Positions 30,501 to 38,947 of a stretch of 64,000 bases of DNA are shown in pieces (positions within the stretch are counted from its first letter, which is position 1; each line of letters opens with the position of its first letter). The position numbers were made by a program, and so were the translations under genes. Source of the DNA: Pseudomonadota bacterium (GTDB lineage: Bacteria > Pseudomonadota > Gammaproteobacteria > Burkholderiales > Burkholderiaceae_C). The notes beneath the pieces were generated by a model, which saw only the letters and a program-made list of their open reading frames with translations, did not search any database and was not told the DNA's origin. Location: contig JAKOZT010000134.1 of assembly GCA_029779845.1 (NCBI GenBank), positions 40,448 through 104,447 on the forward strand, read 5' to 3'.

Positions 30501-31084
30501 ACGCGGCGCAGTACCAGGCTTTCGTCGACAAGGTGCGGCAGGCCGAATCGGGTCTCGGCAGCACCAAGCTCGGCGAAGCGGTGGCGCGCTACCTCTTCAA
30601 GCTGATGGCCTACAAGGACGAGTACGAGGTCGCGCGGCTGCACACCGATGCCGCCTTCACGAAGAAACTCGCCGACATGTTCGAGGGCGACGTGAAGCTG
30701 GTGCACCACCTCGCGCCGCCGCTGCTGGCGAAGACGAACGCCCAGGGCGAGCCGGTCAAGCAGGCTTACGGGCCGTGGATGCGCTCGGCCTTCGGCGTGC
30801 TGGCGAAGCTGAAGGGCCTGCGCGGCACCGCGCTCGATCCCTTCGGCCGCAGCGAAGAGCGCAAGACCGAGCGCGCGCTGATCGGCGAATACCGCGAGTG
30901 CATCGAGGAGCTGCTGCGCACGCTGTCGGCAGCCAACCTCGCCCTGGCCGTGGAGATCGCCCGCATCCCGGAAGAGATCCGCGGCTACGGCCACGTCAAG
31001 GCGCGCCACCTCGCGGCGGCGCGCGCCAAGTGGGGCGGGCTGATGGCGCAGTGGCGCGGTGACCCGGCCCAGCGCGCCGCCTGA
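27518..31084 (+). CDS. Indolepyruvate ferredoxin oxidoreductase, fused alpha/beta subunits
   Basis: TPP-binding region GIGCHFMSVWMD...LGDGTYFHSG; Cys cluster CEGCGDCSVQSNCLSV; C-terminal gamma-like VGGVGGTGVITIGQLLG. Confidence 0.93.
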   Translation: MNAPLPEAVRKAIESASLDDKYSLDHGRAFMSGVQALVRLPMLQRQRDLAAGLNTGGFVSGYRGSPLGGYDQALMAAKKHLEANHIVFQPGVNEELGATAVWGTQQLDLYPQAKKYDGVFGIWYGKGPGVDRCSDVFKHANMAGTAKHGGVIAIAGDDHVAKSSTAAHQSDHIFKACGLPVFFPSSVQDILDMGLHAFAMSRYAGVWTGMKTIQEVVESSASVSVDPGRVKIALPEDFTMPPGGVHIRWPDAALAQEARLFDHKWYAALAYVRANRLNHNVIEGPNDRFGIIASGKAYNDTRQALADLGLSDERCRALGIRLHKVNVVWPLEATITREFAQGLQEILVVEEKRQVIEYQIKEELYNWRADVRPNVLGKFDEPEGDLSGGEWSMPNPGGNWLLRAKADLTPAIIAKAIARRLKKLGFAPEGSETAARMDARLDVIAARERAMATMKSDTGDRAPWFCSGCPHNTSTRVPEGSRAMAGIGCHFMSVWMDRSTSTFSQMGGEGVAWVGQAPFTKDAHVFANLGDGTYFHSGLLAIRQAIAAGVNITYKILYNDAVAMTGGQQVGERPEGHSVMQIQKSLTAEGVKKIVIVSDEPEKYDGAALEPGITVHHRDELDAIQRRFREIPGTTAIIYDQTCATEKRRRRKRGKLATPAKTVVINELVCEGCGDCSVQSNCLSVEPVETEFGRKRRINQNTCNKDFSCLKGFCPSFVTVEGGALKKAKKEIRGDLSSLPPLPEPSLPVTEQPWGIVVGGVGGTGVITIGQLLGVAAHLEGRGVVTQDAGGLAQKGGATWSHIQIANRPEAIHTTKVDTAKADLVIACDAIVGANKYTMSVMREGRTFVALNTHGTPTAAFVRNPDWQFPGGSCEAALAAAVGAGMVGGFDAEQAAVQLVGDSIYTNPLLLGYAWQKGRVPLSHAALMRAFELNGVQVENNQAAFEWGRRCAHDLAAVRSLFAAAAVIEFVRKPSLDEVIGKRVEFLTAYQNAAYAAQYQAFVDKVRQAESGLGSTKLGEAVARYLFKLMAYKDEYEVARLHTDAAFTKKLADMFEGDVKLVHHLAPPLLAKTNAQGEPVKQAYGPWMRSAFGVLAKLKGLRGTALDPFGRSEERKTERALIGEYRECIEELLRTLSAANLALAVEIARIPEEIRGYGHVKARHLAAARAKWGGLMAQWRGDPAQRAA

Positions 31085-31123
31085 ACCCGGCCGCTCCTGG
31101 CCCTGAACGCCGCTGAGCGACGA

Positions 31124-32554
31124 ATGGCGGCGATGACCTTTTCGATCCTGCACGTGCTGGTGGTCGCGCTCCTGGGCGTGCGCATCCTGCTGCGCCCGCA
31201 CCGGCAGCCCGAATCGCGTGCCGCGTGGCTGATGGTGGTGATCGCCGCGCCCTTCGTCGGCGCCGTGCTGTACGCGCTGCTCGGCGAAACGGGCATCGGG
31301 CGCGAGCGCACGCGGCGCCTGCGCGAAGTGGCGCAGGCGCTTCCCCCACCGTGCGTCGGCGCGGCGGCGCACCTGCCCGACGCCGGCGAAGGCCGCGCCG
31401 CGCCGCTGTTCGCCGTGGGGTACGCGATCAGCGGCTATCCGGCCGTGAGCGGCAACAGCGCCGCGCTGATGGCCGATTCGGATGCGACCATCGCTTCGAT
31501 CGTCGCGGACATCGAGGCCGCCGCGCACAGCGCCCACCTGCTCTTCTACATCTGGCTGGACGACGGCAACGGCACGCGCGTGGCCGAGGCGCTGATGCGC
31601 GCGGCGCGCCGCGGCGTCGCCTGCCGCGCGATGGTCGACGACATCGGCTCGCGCGCGCTGGTGCGCGGCGCGCTGTGGAGCCGCATGCGCGAGGCCGGCG
31701 TCATGCTGCGCACCGCCCTGCCGGTGGGCAACCCGCTGGTGGAGATGGTGCGCGGGCGCATCGACCTGCGCGACCACCGCAAGATCGTGGTGATCGACAA
31801 CCGCATCACCTATTGCGGCAGCCAGAACTGCGCCGATGCGGCCTTCCTGCCCAAGAAGAAGTACGCGCCGTGGGTCGATGCGGTGATGCGTTTCGAAGGC
31901 CCCATCGTCCAGGAGAACCAGCACCTGTTTGCGCTGAACTGGACAGGCAACGGCGGCGACGACATCACCGGCCTGCTCGTCGCCTCGCCCGACGCGCCGA
32001 AGCCCGGCTTCAGCGCGCAGGTCATCGCCAGCGGGCCGACCTACAGCCCCTCGGCGGTGCCCGAGCTGTTCGCCACGCTGATCTACGCCGCGCGCCGCGA
32101 ACTGATCATCACCACGCCGTACTTCGTGCCGGTGCCCGAGCTGCTGTCCGCGCTGTGCGCGGCGGGCCACCGCGGCGTGGCCACGACGATCATCTTCCCG
32201 GCGCGCAACGACGACGCGGTGGTCGGCGCGATCTGCCGCAGCCACTATGCGGCGCTGCTCGACGCCCGGGTGCGGGTCTTCGAGTTCCAGCCCGGCCTGC
32301 TGCACACGAAATCGCTCACGCTGGACGGCGAGGTCACGCTGATCGGCTCGGCCAACCTGGACCGGCGCAGCTTCGAGTTGAACTACGAGAACAACATCCT
32401 GTTGCACGACGCCGCCTGCACGCAGCAGATGCGGGCGCGCCAGATGGCCTACCGGCAACAAAGCCGCGAGGTGACGCGCGCCGAGGTCGACGCCTGGCCC
32501 CTGCGCCGCCGGCTGCTCGACAACGCGCTGAGCCTGTTCGGGCCGATCCTCTGA
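31124..32554 (+). CDS. cls: Cardiolipin synthase (phospholipase D family)
   Basis: Two HKD-type motifs (DHRKIVVIDNRITYCGSQN; HTKSLTLDGEVTLIGSANLDRRSFELNYE). Confidence 0.93.
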   Translation: MAAMTFSILHVLVVALLGVRILLRPHRQPESRAAWLMVVIAAPFVGAVLYALLGETGIGRERTRRLREVAQALPPPCVGAAAHLPDAGEGRAAPLFAVGYAISGYPAVSGNSAALMADSDATIASIVADIEAAAHSAHLLFYIWLDDGNGTRVAEALMRAARRGVACRAMVDDIGSRALVRGALWSRMREAGVMLRTALPVGNPLVEMVRGRIDLRDHRKIVVIDNRITYCGSQNCADAAFLPKKKYAPWVDAVMRFEGPIVQENQHLFALNWTGNGGDDITGLLVASPDAPKPGFSAQVIASGPTYSPSAVPELFATLIYAARRELIITTPYFVPVPELLSALCAAGHRGVATTIIFPARNDDAVVGAICRSHYAALLDARVRVFEFQPGLLHTKSLTLDGEVTLIGSANLDRRSFELNYENNILLHDAACTQQMRARQMAYRQQSREVTRAEVDAWPLRRRLLDNALSLFGPIL

Positions 32555-32595
32555 ACCGGCCGCCTCTCGGCGCGGACCGTCCTGCCCTAAACATT

Positions 32596-32638
32596 TGAAC
32601 GGTCACGTCAAGCGACGTGAAACTCCGTTGAATGGTCG
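32596..32638. promoter_or_regulatory. Direct repeat TTGAACGGTC/TTGAATGGTC flanking palindrome CACGTC-AAGC-GACGTG
   Basis: 10-bp direct repeat (9/10) with 33-bp period; 6-bp perfect palindrome at 32605-32620, upstream of cytochrome b561/YceI genes. Confidence 0.4.
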
Positions 32639-32681
32639 CGGCTAAAGTGCCGGGCATCGGCTCACGCCCTGCCCGACGACC

Positions 32682-33221
32682 ATGCCCGACACCTCCACCC
32701 GCTACACCCTGCCCGCCATCGCGCTGCACTGGCTGCTCGCGCTGGCGCTGATCGTTTCGTTCTGCGTCGGCGTCTACATGAGCAGCCTGCCGATCTCGCC
32801 GCAGCGCCTGAAGCTCTACAACTGGCACAAGTGGGCCGGCATCTGCATCCTGGCGCTGTCGGCGCTGCGCCTGCTGTGGCGAGCGACGCACCGCCCGCCC
32901 GAAGACGTGCCCATGCCCGCGTGGCAGCGCCGCGCGGCGCACGCCACCCACGTGCTGCTGTACGTGCTGTTCTTCGCCGTGCCGCTGGCCGGCTGGGCCT
33001 ACAGCTCGGCGGCGGGCTTCCCGGTGGTGCTGTTCGGCGTGCTGCCGCTGCCGGATTTTGTTTCACCCGACAAGGAACTCGCCGAGGCGATCAAGCCTCT
33101 TCACGGGATCCTCGCCTTCACGATGGCCGCGCTGGTGCTGGCCCACGTGGGTGCCGCGATCAAGCACCACTTCATCGACCGCGACGGCCTGCTGAATCGC
33201 ATGCGCCCCGGCCGCGCCTGA
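32682..33221 (+). CDS. Cytochrome b561
   Basis: Four TM segments with His residues; YTLPAIALHWLLALALIVSF, YNWHKWAGICILALSALRLLWR, HGILAFTMAALVLAHVGAAIKHHFIDRDGLLNRM. Confidence 0.94.
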   Translation: MPDTSTRYTLPAIALHWLLALALIVSFCVGVYMSSLPISPQRLKLYNWHKWAGICILALSALRLLWRATHRPPEDVPMPAWQRRAAHATHVLLYVLFFAVPLAGWAYSSAAGFPVVLFGVLPLPDFVSPDKELAEAIKPLHGILAFTMAALVLAHVGAAIKHHFIDRDGLLNRMRPGRA

Positions 33222-33244
33222 ACCGACGAGAAAGAACGACAGCC

Positions 33245-33811
33245 ATGAAAACCTACCTCGCCACCAGCACGCTCGCGCTGGCCGCCGCCTTCAACGCCGC
33301 GCCGGCCTGCGCGCAGCAGCTCGTGAGCGCCGGCAGCGAGATCGCCTTCACCAGCAAGCAGATGGGCGTGCCGGTGGACGGCAAGTTCCGCAAGTTCGAC
33401 GCCAAGGTCGCGTTCGATCCGAAGAAGCCCGAGGCCGCGGCCATCGCCTTCACGGTCGACCTCGCCAGCGTGTCGCTGGGCGCGGCCGAGACGGAGGCCG
33501 AGATCGTCAAGCCCGACTGGTTCGACACCAGGAAGTTTCCGCAGGCCACCTTCCAGAGCACGGCCGTCAAAGCCGCCGGCCCCGGCAAGTACGAAGTGGC
33601 CGGCAAGCTGACGATCAAGGGCACGGCGCAGAACGTGGTCGTGCCGGTGGCGCTGACGCAAGCCGGCGCCAGCACCACCGCGGCCGGCAGCTTCGTGCTC
33701 AAGCGCCTGGCCTTCCGCATCGGCGACGGCGACTGGAAGGACACCTCGATGGTCGCCGACGACGTGCAGGTGCGCTTCAAGCTCACGCTGACGGGCATCA
33801 ACGCCCTGTGA
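33245..33811 (+). CDS. YceI family periplasmic protein (copy 1)
   Basis: Signal peptide; SEIAFTSKQMGVPVDGKFRKFDAKVAFDP...FPQATFQSTAVKAAGPGKYEVAGKLTIKG. Confidence 0.92.
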   Translation: MKTYLATSTLALAAAFNAAPACAQQLVSAGSEIAFTSKQMGVPVDGKFRKFDAKVAFDPKKPEAAAIAFTVDLASVSLGAAETEAEIVKPDWFDTRKFPQATFQSTAVKAAGPGKYEVAGKLTIKGTAQNVVVPVALTQAGASTTAAGSFVLKRLAFRIGDGDWKDTSMVADDVQVRFKLTLTGINAL

Positions 33812-33872
33812 CGCGCACTCTCTGAACATTTCCCCTTCCCCACAACCATCACTCCCAGGAGAGGACTCGCCC

Positions 33873-34442
33873 ATGACCCAGAAGACCCTGCTCGCCACGG
33901 CCCTGCTGGCCGCCGCCGGCTTCGCCCACGCGCAGAGCGCGACCTACCACGTCGAGCCGACGCACACCTTCGTCACCTTCGAGGCGAAGCACTTCGGCAC
34001 CTCGACGCTGCGCGGCCGCTTCGACAGGAAGGACGGCAGCGTGCAGATCGACCGCGCCGCCAAGACCGGCAAGGCCGAGATCACGATCGACATGAACTCG
34101 GTGAGCACCGGCGTCGGCCCGCTCGACGGCCACCTGAAGAGCAAGGACTTCTTCGACACCGCCGCCAACCCGAGCGCGAAGTTCGTCGCCGACAAGTTCG
34201 TCTTCGACGGCGACAAGGTCGCCGAGGTGTCGGGCGCGCTGACGCTGGCGGGCAAGACCAACCCGGTGACGCTCAAGGCCACCAACTTCAACTGCTACCA
34301 GAGCCCGATGCTCAAGCGCGAGGTGTGCGGCGGCGACTTCGAGACCACGCTGGTGCGCAGCCAGTACGGCATCGTCTACGGCCTGCCGGGCATTCCCGAC
34401 AACATCCGCCTGCTGATCCAGATCGAGGCGATCAAGCAGTAA
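33873..34442 (+). CDS. YceI family periplasmic protein (copy 2)
   Basis: ATYHVEPTHTFVTFEAKHFGTSTLRGRFDRKDGSVQID...PSAKFVADKFVFDGDKVAEVSGALTLAGKT. Confidence 0.94.
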   Translation: MTQKTLLATALLAAAGFAHAQSATYHVEPTHTFVTFEAKHFGTSTLRGRFDRKDGSVQIDRAAKTGKAEITIDMNSVSTGVGPLDGHLKSKDFFDTAANPSAKFVADKFVFDGDKVAEVSGALTLAGKTNPVTLKATNFNCYQSPMLKREVCGGDFETTLVRSQYGIVYGLPGIPDNIRLLIQIEAIKQ

Positions 34443-34455
34443 GCGGATTGCCGCG

Positions 34456-35025
34456 ATGAAGCGCACCCTGGCCGCCGCGTTCGGGGCCGGGTGCGCACTG
34501 CTCGCCGGTGCGCAGCCGGTGAGCTACCGGCTCGATCCGGCGCACAGCTTCGTGCATTTCGAGGTGATGCACTTCGGCACCTCGACGCTGCGCGGGCGCT
34601 TCGGCCCGCTCGACGGCATCGTCGAATTCGATCGTTCGGCGCGGCGCGGCGAGGTGTCGGTGATCGTGCCGACGCGCATCGTCAGCACCGGCGTCGCGCC
34701 GCTCGACGGCCGGCTGCGCCAGGCCGACCTGCTCGCCAGCGACGCCTGGCCCGAGGCCTTCTTCGTCGCGCGGCAATTCGTCTTCGCGGGCGATGCGCTG
34801 CGCGAGCTGCGCGGCGAGCTGACGCTGCGCGGCATCAGCCGGCCGCTGGCCTTGCGCGCCGAGCGTTTTTCCTGCGGCGTACACCCGGTCGTCCAGCGCG
34901 ACTGGTGCGGCGGCGACTTCGAAGCCGAGCTGCGCCGCAGCGATTTCGGCATGGACTTCGGCCTGCCGCTGGTGGCCGACCGCGTGCGCCTGCGCGTGCA
35001 GGTGGAGGCGATCGCGCAGCGGTGA
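34456..35025 (+). CDS. YceI family periplasmic protein (copy 3)
   Basis: VSYRLDPAHSFVHFEVMHFGTSTLRGRFGPLDGIVEFD; clear paralogue of copy 2. Confidence 0.92.
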   Translation: MKRTLAAAFGAGCALLAGAQPVSYRLDPAHSFVHFEVMHFGTSTLRGRFGPLDGIVEFDRSARRGEVSVIVPTRIVSTGVAPLDGRLRQADLLASDAWPEAFFVARQFVFAGDALRELRGELTLRGISRPLALRAERFSCGVHPVVQRDWCGGDFEAELRRSDFGMDFGLPLVADRVRLRVQVEAIAQR

Positions 35026-35153
35026 TACGCGCAACGCTGTTCATCTTCTGAACAAGCGTTCGAAGGGTTTTACCCACTTGATGCGACAGAGGTCGGACGA
35101 GAGAGTCAGGGCTCGTTCTTCCCGCGACCGCATTCACAACGGAGACCCCCTCG

Positions 35154-36266
35154 ATGAGCAAGTCCACGCCTGCCCCGCGCCGCCGATTCCTGAAGTCCGC
35201 CGCCACCACCACGGTGGCCGCCGGCGCGATGGCCGCGCCGATGGTGTCGAACGCGCAGACGACGACGCTGCGCTTCCAGAGCACCTGGCCCGCCAAGGAC
35301 ATCTTCCACGAGTACGCCAACGACTTCGCCAAGAAGGTCAACGACATGGCGGGCAACCGGCTGAAGATCGAGGTGCTGCCGGCCGGCGCGGTGGTGCCGG
35401 CCTTCCAGCTGCTCGAGGCGGTGGCCAAGGGCACGCTCGACGGCGGCCACGGCGTGGTGGCCTACCACTACGGCAAGAACTCGGCGCTGGCGCTGTGGGG
35501 CTCGGGCCCGGCCTTCGGCATGGACCCGAACATGGTGCTCGCCTGGCACTACTACGGCGGCGGCGAGGCGCTGCTCGTCGAGATCTACAAGGCGCTCGGC
35601 CTGGACGTGAAGTCCTTCCTCTACGGCCCGATGCCGACGCAGCCGCTGGGCTGGTTCAAGAAGCCGATCGCGCGCGCCGACGACCTGAAGGGCCTGAAGT
35701 ACCGCACCGTCGGCCTGGCGGTCGACGTGTTCACCGAGCTGGGCGCGGCGGTCAACCCGCTGCCCGGCGGCGAGATCGTGCCGGCGCTGGATCGCGGCCT
35801 GATCGACGCGGCCGAGTTCAACAACGCCAGCTCCGACCGCGTGCTCGGCTTCCCCGACGTGGCCAAGAACTGCATGCTGCAGAGCTTCCACCAGTCGGGC
35901 GAGCAGTTCGAGATCCTGTTCAATGGCGCGAAGTACAACGGCCTGCCGGCCGAGCTGAAGAAGGCGATCGACGTCGCCGTCGAGGCCTCCAGCGCCGACA
36001 TGAGCTGGAAGGCCATCGAGCGCAACTCGAAGGACTACCAGGAGATGAAGAAGGCCGGCGTCAACTTCTACAAGACGCCCGACGCGATCCTGCGCGCGCA
36101 GCTCGACGCCTGGGACAAGGTGATCGCCAAGAAGGCCGGCGAGAACGCGATGTTCAAGAAGGTGCTCGACTCGCAGAAGGCCTATGCGCAGCGCGTGATC
36201 CCCTGGCAGAACGACTACATGGTCGACTACAAGATGGCCTACAACCACTACTTCGGCAAGAAGTAA
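35154..36266 (+). CDS. TRAP transporter substrate-binding protein (DctP)
   Basis: Tat-like signal MSKSTPAPRRRFLKSAATTT; DctP-type sequence with ALDRGLIDAAEFNNASSDRVLGFPDVAKNCM. Confidence 0.94.
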   Translation: MSKSTPAPRRRFLKSAATTTVAAGAMAAPMVSNAQTTTLRFQSTWPAKDIFHEYANDFAKKVNDMAGNRLKIEVLPAGAVVPAFQLLEAVAKGTLDGGHGVVAYHYGKNSALALWGSGPAFGMDPNMVLAWHYYGGGEALLVEIYKALGLDVKSFLYGPMPTQPLGWFKKPIARADDLKGLKYRTVGLAVDVFTELGAAVNPLPGGEIVPALDRGLIDAAEFNNASSDRVLGFPDVAKNCMLQSFHQSGEQFEILFNGAKYNGLPAELKKAIDVAVEASSADMSWKAIERNSKDYQEMKKAGVNFYKTPDAILRAQLDAWDKVIAKKAGENAMFKKVLDSQKAYAQRVIPWQNDYMVDYKMAYNHYFGKK

Positions 36267-36293
36267 GGCCACCCGAGCCGCTGCCTCCCCCAC

Positions 36294-36325
36294 GGCCATC
36301 CGCCACACCGGATGGCCGGTTTTTT
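36294..36325 (+). terminator. Intrinsic terminator between dctP and dctQ
   Basis: GGCCATCCG-CCACAC-CGGATGGCC followed by GG and TTTTTT. Confidence 0.88.
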
Positions 36326-36337
36326 GTGCCCCTTCCG

Positions 36338-37000
36338 ATGAACCTCCAATCGCTCCTGCACACGGCGGACCGCATCAGCACCTGGGTCGGCAAGGCCGCC
36401 TCGTGGCTGATCGTCGCGCTGATGGTGGTGGTCTGCGCCGAGGTGTTCAAGCGCTATGCGCTGAACGCCCCGACGGCGTGGATCTTCGACGCCAACAACA
36501 TGATGTACGGCTCGCTGTTCATGCTGTGCGGCGCCTACGCGCTGGCGCACGACGGCCACGTGCGCGGCGACTTCCTGTACGGCAGCTTCAAGCCGCGCAC
36601 GCAGGCGGCGCTCGACCTGGTGCTGTACGGCGTCTTCTTCCTGCCCGGCGTGCTGGCGCTGACGATCTCGGGTTGGGACTACTTCGGCGACTCGCTGCGC
36701 ATCCGCGAGCAGACCTTCAACGCGACGCCGCTGCCGGTGTACCCGTTCAAGTTCGTGATCCCGGTGGCCGGCGCGATCCTGCTGATGCAGGGCATCGCCG
36801 AGATGATCCGCTGCGCGGCCTGCCTGAAGACCGGCCAGTGGACCGAGCGGCTGAAGGACGCCGAGGAGATCGACGTCGTCGAGCAGCAGCTCGCCAAGAG
36901 CGAGTACGTCGACGACGAGGCGCGCCGCGCGGCGATCGAGAGCGCCAGGCACATCGAGGAAACGGCCGCGCAGCAGCGCATCGGCGGAGCGAAATCATGA
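36338..37000 (+). CDS. TRAP transporter small permease (DctQ)
   Basis: Four TM segments; DctQ-like context between DctP and DctM. Confidence 0.9.
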   Translation: MNLQSLLHTADRISTWVGKAASWLIVALMVVVCAEVFKRYALNAPTAWIFDANNMMYGSLFMLCGAYALAHDGHVRGDFLYGSFKPRTQAALDLVLYGVFFLPGVLALTISGWDYFGDSLRIREQTFNATPLPVYPFKFVIPVAGAILLMQGIAEMIRCAACLKTGQWTERLKDAEEIDVVEQQLAKSEYVDDEARRAAIESARHIEETAAQQRIGGAKS

Positions 37001-38868
37001 GCAACGCCGCACTCGGCCTGACGATGCTCGGCCTCATCGTCGTCGTGATCCTGCTCGGCTTCCCGACGGCGTTCACGCTGATGGGGCTGGGCATGTTCTT
37101 CGGCTTCATCGCCTTCTACAACCCGCAGGTGCACTGGCTGGACAACCAGGTGTTCGACCTGATGGTGCAGCGCGCCTTCGGCGCGATGACCAACGAGACG
37201 CTGCTGTCGATCCCGCTGTTCGTGCTGATGGGCTACGTGATGGAGCGCGGCGCGCTGGTGGACAAGATGTTCCACAGCGTGCAGCTCGCGTTCCGCCGCG
37301 TGCCCGCCTCGCTGGCGGTGACCACGCTGATCGTCTGCACCTTCTGGGGCATCGCCAGCGGCCTGGTCGGCGCGGTGGTGGTGCTGATGGGCGTGATCGC
37401 CTTCCGGCCGATGCTCAAGGCCGGCTACGACACGCGGCTGGCGGCCGGCGTGATCACCGCCGGCGGCACGCTGGGCATCCTGATCCCGCCCTCGGTGATG
37501 ATCATCGTCTACGCGGCGGTGGCCGGGCAGTCGGTGGTCAAGCTCTACGCGGCGGCGATGTTCCCGGGCTTCTTCCTCGCACTGCTGTACCTCGTCTACA
37601 TCCTCGGCTGGGCGCTGATCAACCCGAAGGTGGCGCCCAAGCTGCCGCCCGAGCAGCTGGTGGTGCCGATCTCGCCGCTGGCGGCCTGGCTGCGCGAGCG
37701 CCACTCGCGCCTGATGCTGCCGGCGCTGCTGCGCGCGCTGGTCACGCCCTCGCGCGAAGGCGCGCCGGCCGGCACCGGCTTCGGCATGCTGCTGGCCAAC
37801 CTGGTGCGCGCGCTGGTGCCGCTGCTGCTGACGCTGGTGTGCCTGGGCACGGTGTGGTGGTACGTGACGATCTACTCGCTGAAGGACAACGTGCCGCAGG
37901 CCGCGCCGGCGGCGGTGTCGGCGCAGGCCGAGGCGCCGGCCACGGCCGGCGGCCTGCAGGAGCCGCCCGGCGCCGACAGCGGCGGCGGCGGCAGCGGCGG
38001 CCTGCAGGAACCGCCCGGCTCGGAGACCCCGGCGCGCAGCGGCGCCGAGGAAGGCGGCCTGCAGCAGCTCGGCACCGATGTCCAGGTCGACCAGCACATC
38101 ACGCTGGTGCCCGAGGGCTTCTACAGCGGCTTCGCGGCGGTGAGCGTGGCCACGCTGCTGCTGCTGGCGTACTACTACTGGAAGTTCGACGCCGAGCAGT
38201 TCGAGATCCTGCGCATGCTGATCACGTCTGTCATGCCGCTGACGGTGCTGACGCTGGTGGTGCTGGGCGTGATCCTGTTCGGCATCACCACCGCCACGGA
38301 GTCGGCCGCGGTGGGCGCGGCGGGCGCCTTCCTGATGGCCTGGCAGGCGCGCACGCTGACCTTCCAGCGCATCAAGGAGGCGGTGTTCCTGACCGCCAAG
38401 ACCACCGCGATGGTGTGCTGGCTGTTCGTCGGCTCGGCGCTGTTCTCGGCGGTGTTCGCCATCCTCGGCGGGCAGAGCCTGGTGGAGCAGTGGATCATGG
38501 CGATGGACCTGTCGCCGCTGCAGTTCCTGATGCTGTCGCAGGCGATCATCTTCGTGCTCGGCTGGCCGCTGGAGTGGACCGAGATCATCGTGATCTTCGT
38601 GCCGATCTTCCTGCCGCTGCTGTCGCACTTCCAGATCGACCCGCTGCTGTTCGGCACGCTGGTGTTCGTCAACCTGCAGGCAGCCTTCCTGTCGCCGCCG
38701 GTGGCGATGTCGGCCTTCTACCTGAAGGGCGTGAGCCCGCCGCACGTGACGCTCAACCAGATCTTCGCGGGCATGATGCCGTACATGCTGATCGTGATCC
38801 TGTGCATGGCGATCATGTACGTGTGGCCGGGCCTGACGCTCTGGCTGCCGAACTACCTGTACGGCTGA
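36997..38868 (+). CDS. TRAP transporter large permease (DctM) with internal insertion
   Basis: DctM motifs GFPTAFTLMGLGMFFGF, GTLGILIPPSVMIIVYAAVAGQSVVKLYAAAMFPGFFLAL; about 623 aa, insertion between TMs. Confidence 0.92.
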   Translation: MSNAALGLTMLGLIVVVILLGFPTAFTLMGLGMFFGFIAFYNPQVHWLDNQVFDLMVQRAFGAMTNETLLSIPLFVLMGYVMERGALVDKMFHSVQLAFRRVPASLAVTTLIVCTFWGIASGLVGAVVVLMGVIAFRPMLKAGYDTRLAAGVITAGGTLGILIPPSVMIIVYAAVAGQSVVKLYAAAMFPGFFLALLYLVYILGWALINPKVAPKLPPEQLVVPISPLAAWLRERHSRLMLPALLRALVTPSREGAPAGTGFGMLLANLVRALVPLLLTLVCLGTVWWYVTIYSLKDNVPQAAPAAVSAQAEAPATAGGLQEPPGADSGGGGSGGLQEPPGSETPARSGAEEGGLQQLGTDVQVDQHITLVPEGFYSGFAAVSVATLLLLAYYYWKFDAEQFEILRMLITSVMPLTVLTLVVLGVILFGITTATESAAVGAAGAFLMAWQARTLTFQRIKEAVFLTAKTTAMVCWLFVGSALFSAVFAILGGQSLVEQWIMAMDLSPLQFLMLSQAIIFVLGWPLEWTEIIVIFVPIFLPLLSHFQIDPLLFGTLVFVNLQAAFLSPPVAMSAFYLKGVSPPHVTLNQIFAGMMPYMLIVILCMAIMYVWPGLTLWLPNYLYG

Positions 38869-38901
38869 AACGGCGGCCCGTCGGCGCGGCGCGCAGCCTG
38901 T

Positions 38902-38923
38902 CGCCGCGCGCTCGCGCGCGGCG
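38902..38923. other. GC-only palindrome CGCCGCGCGC-TC-GCGCGCGGCG downstream of dctM
   Basis: Perfect 10-bp arms with a 2-nt centre between dctM stop and the sensor kinase start; no T tract. Confidence 0.4.
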
Positions 38924-38947
38924 CGCCGCGGCCGTACAGTCGCCGCG

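Noticed and set aside
26819-32461. 1880-aa ORF on the minus strand (largest in the track)
   Set aside because: Runs antisense through iorAB and cls and only becomes real at the Lrp end; His/Arg/Val-biased composition is typical of a high-GC shadow frame.
35039-35066. GTTCATCTTCTGAAC palindrome upstream of dctP
   Set aside because: Arms are only 5 bp and lie close to the yceI stop; too weak to separate from chance.
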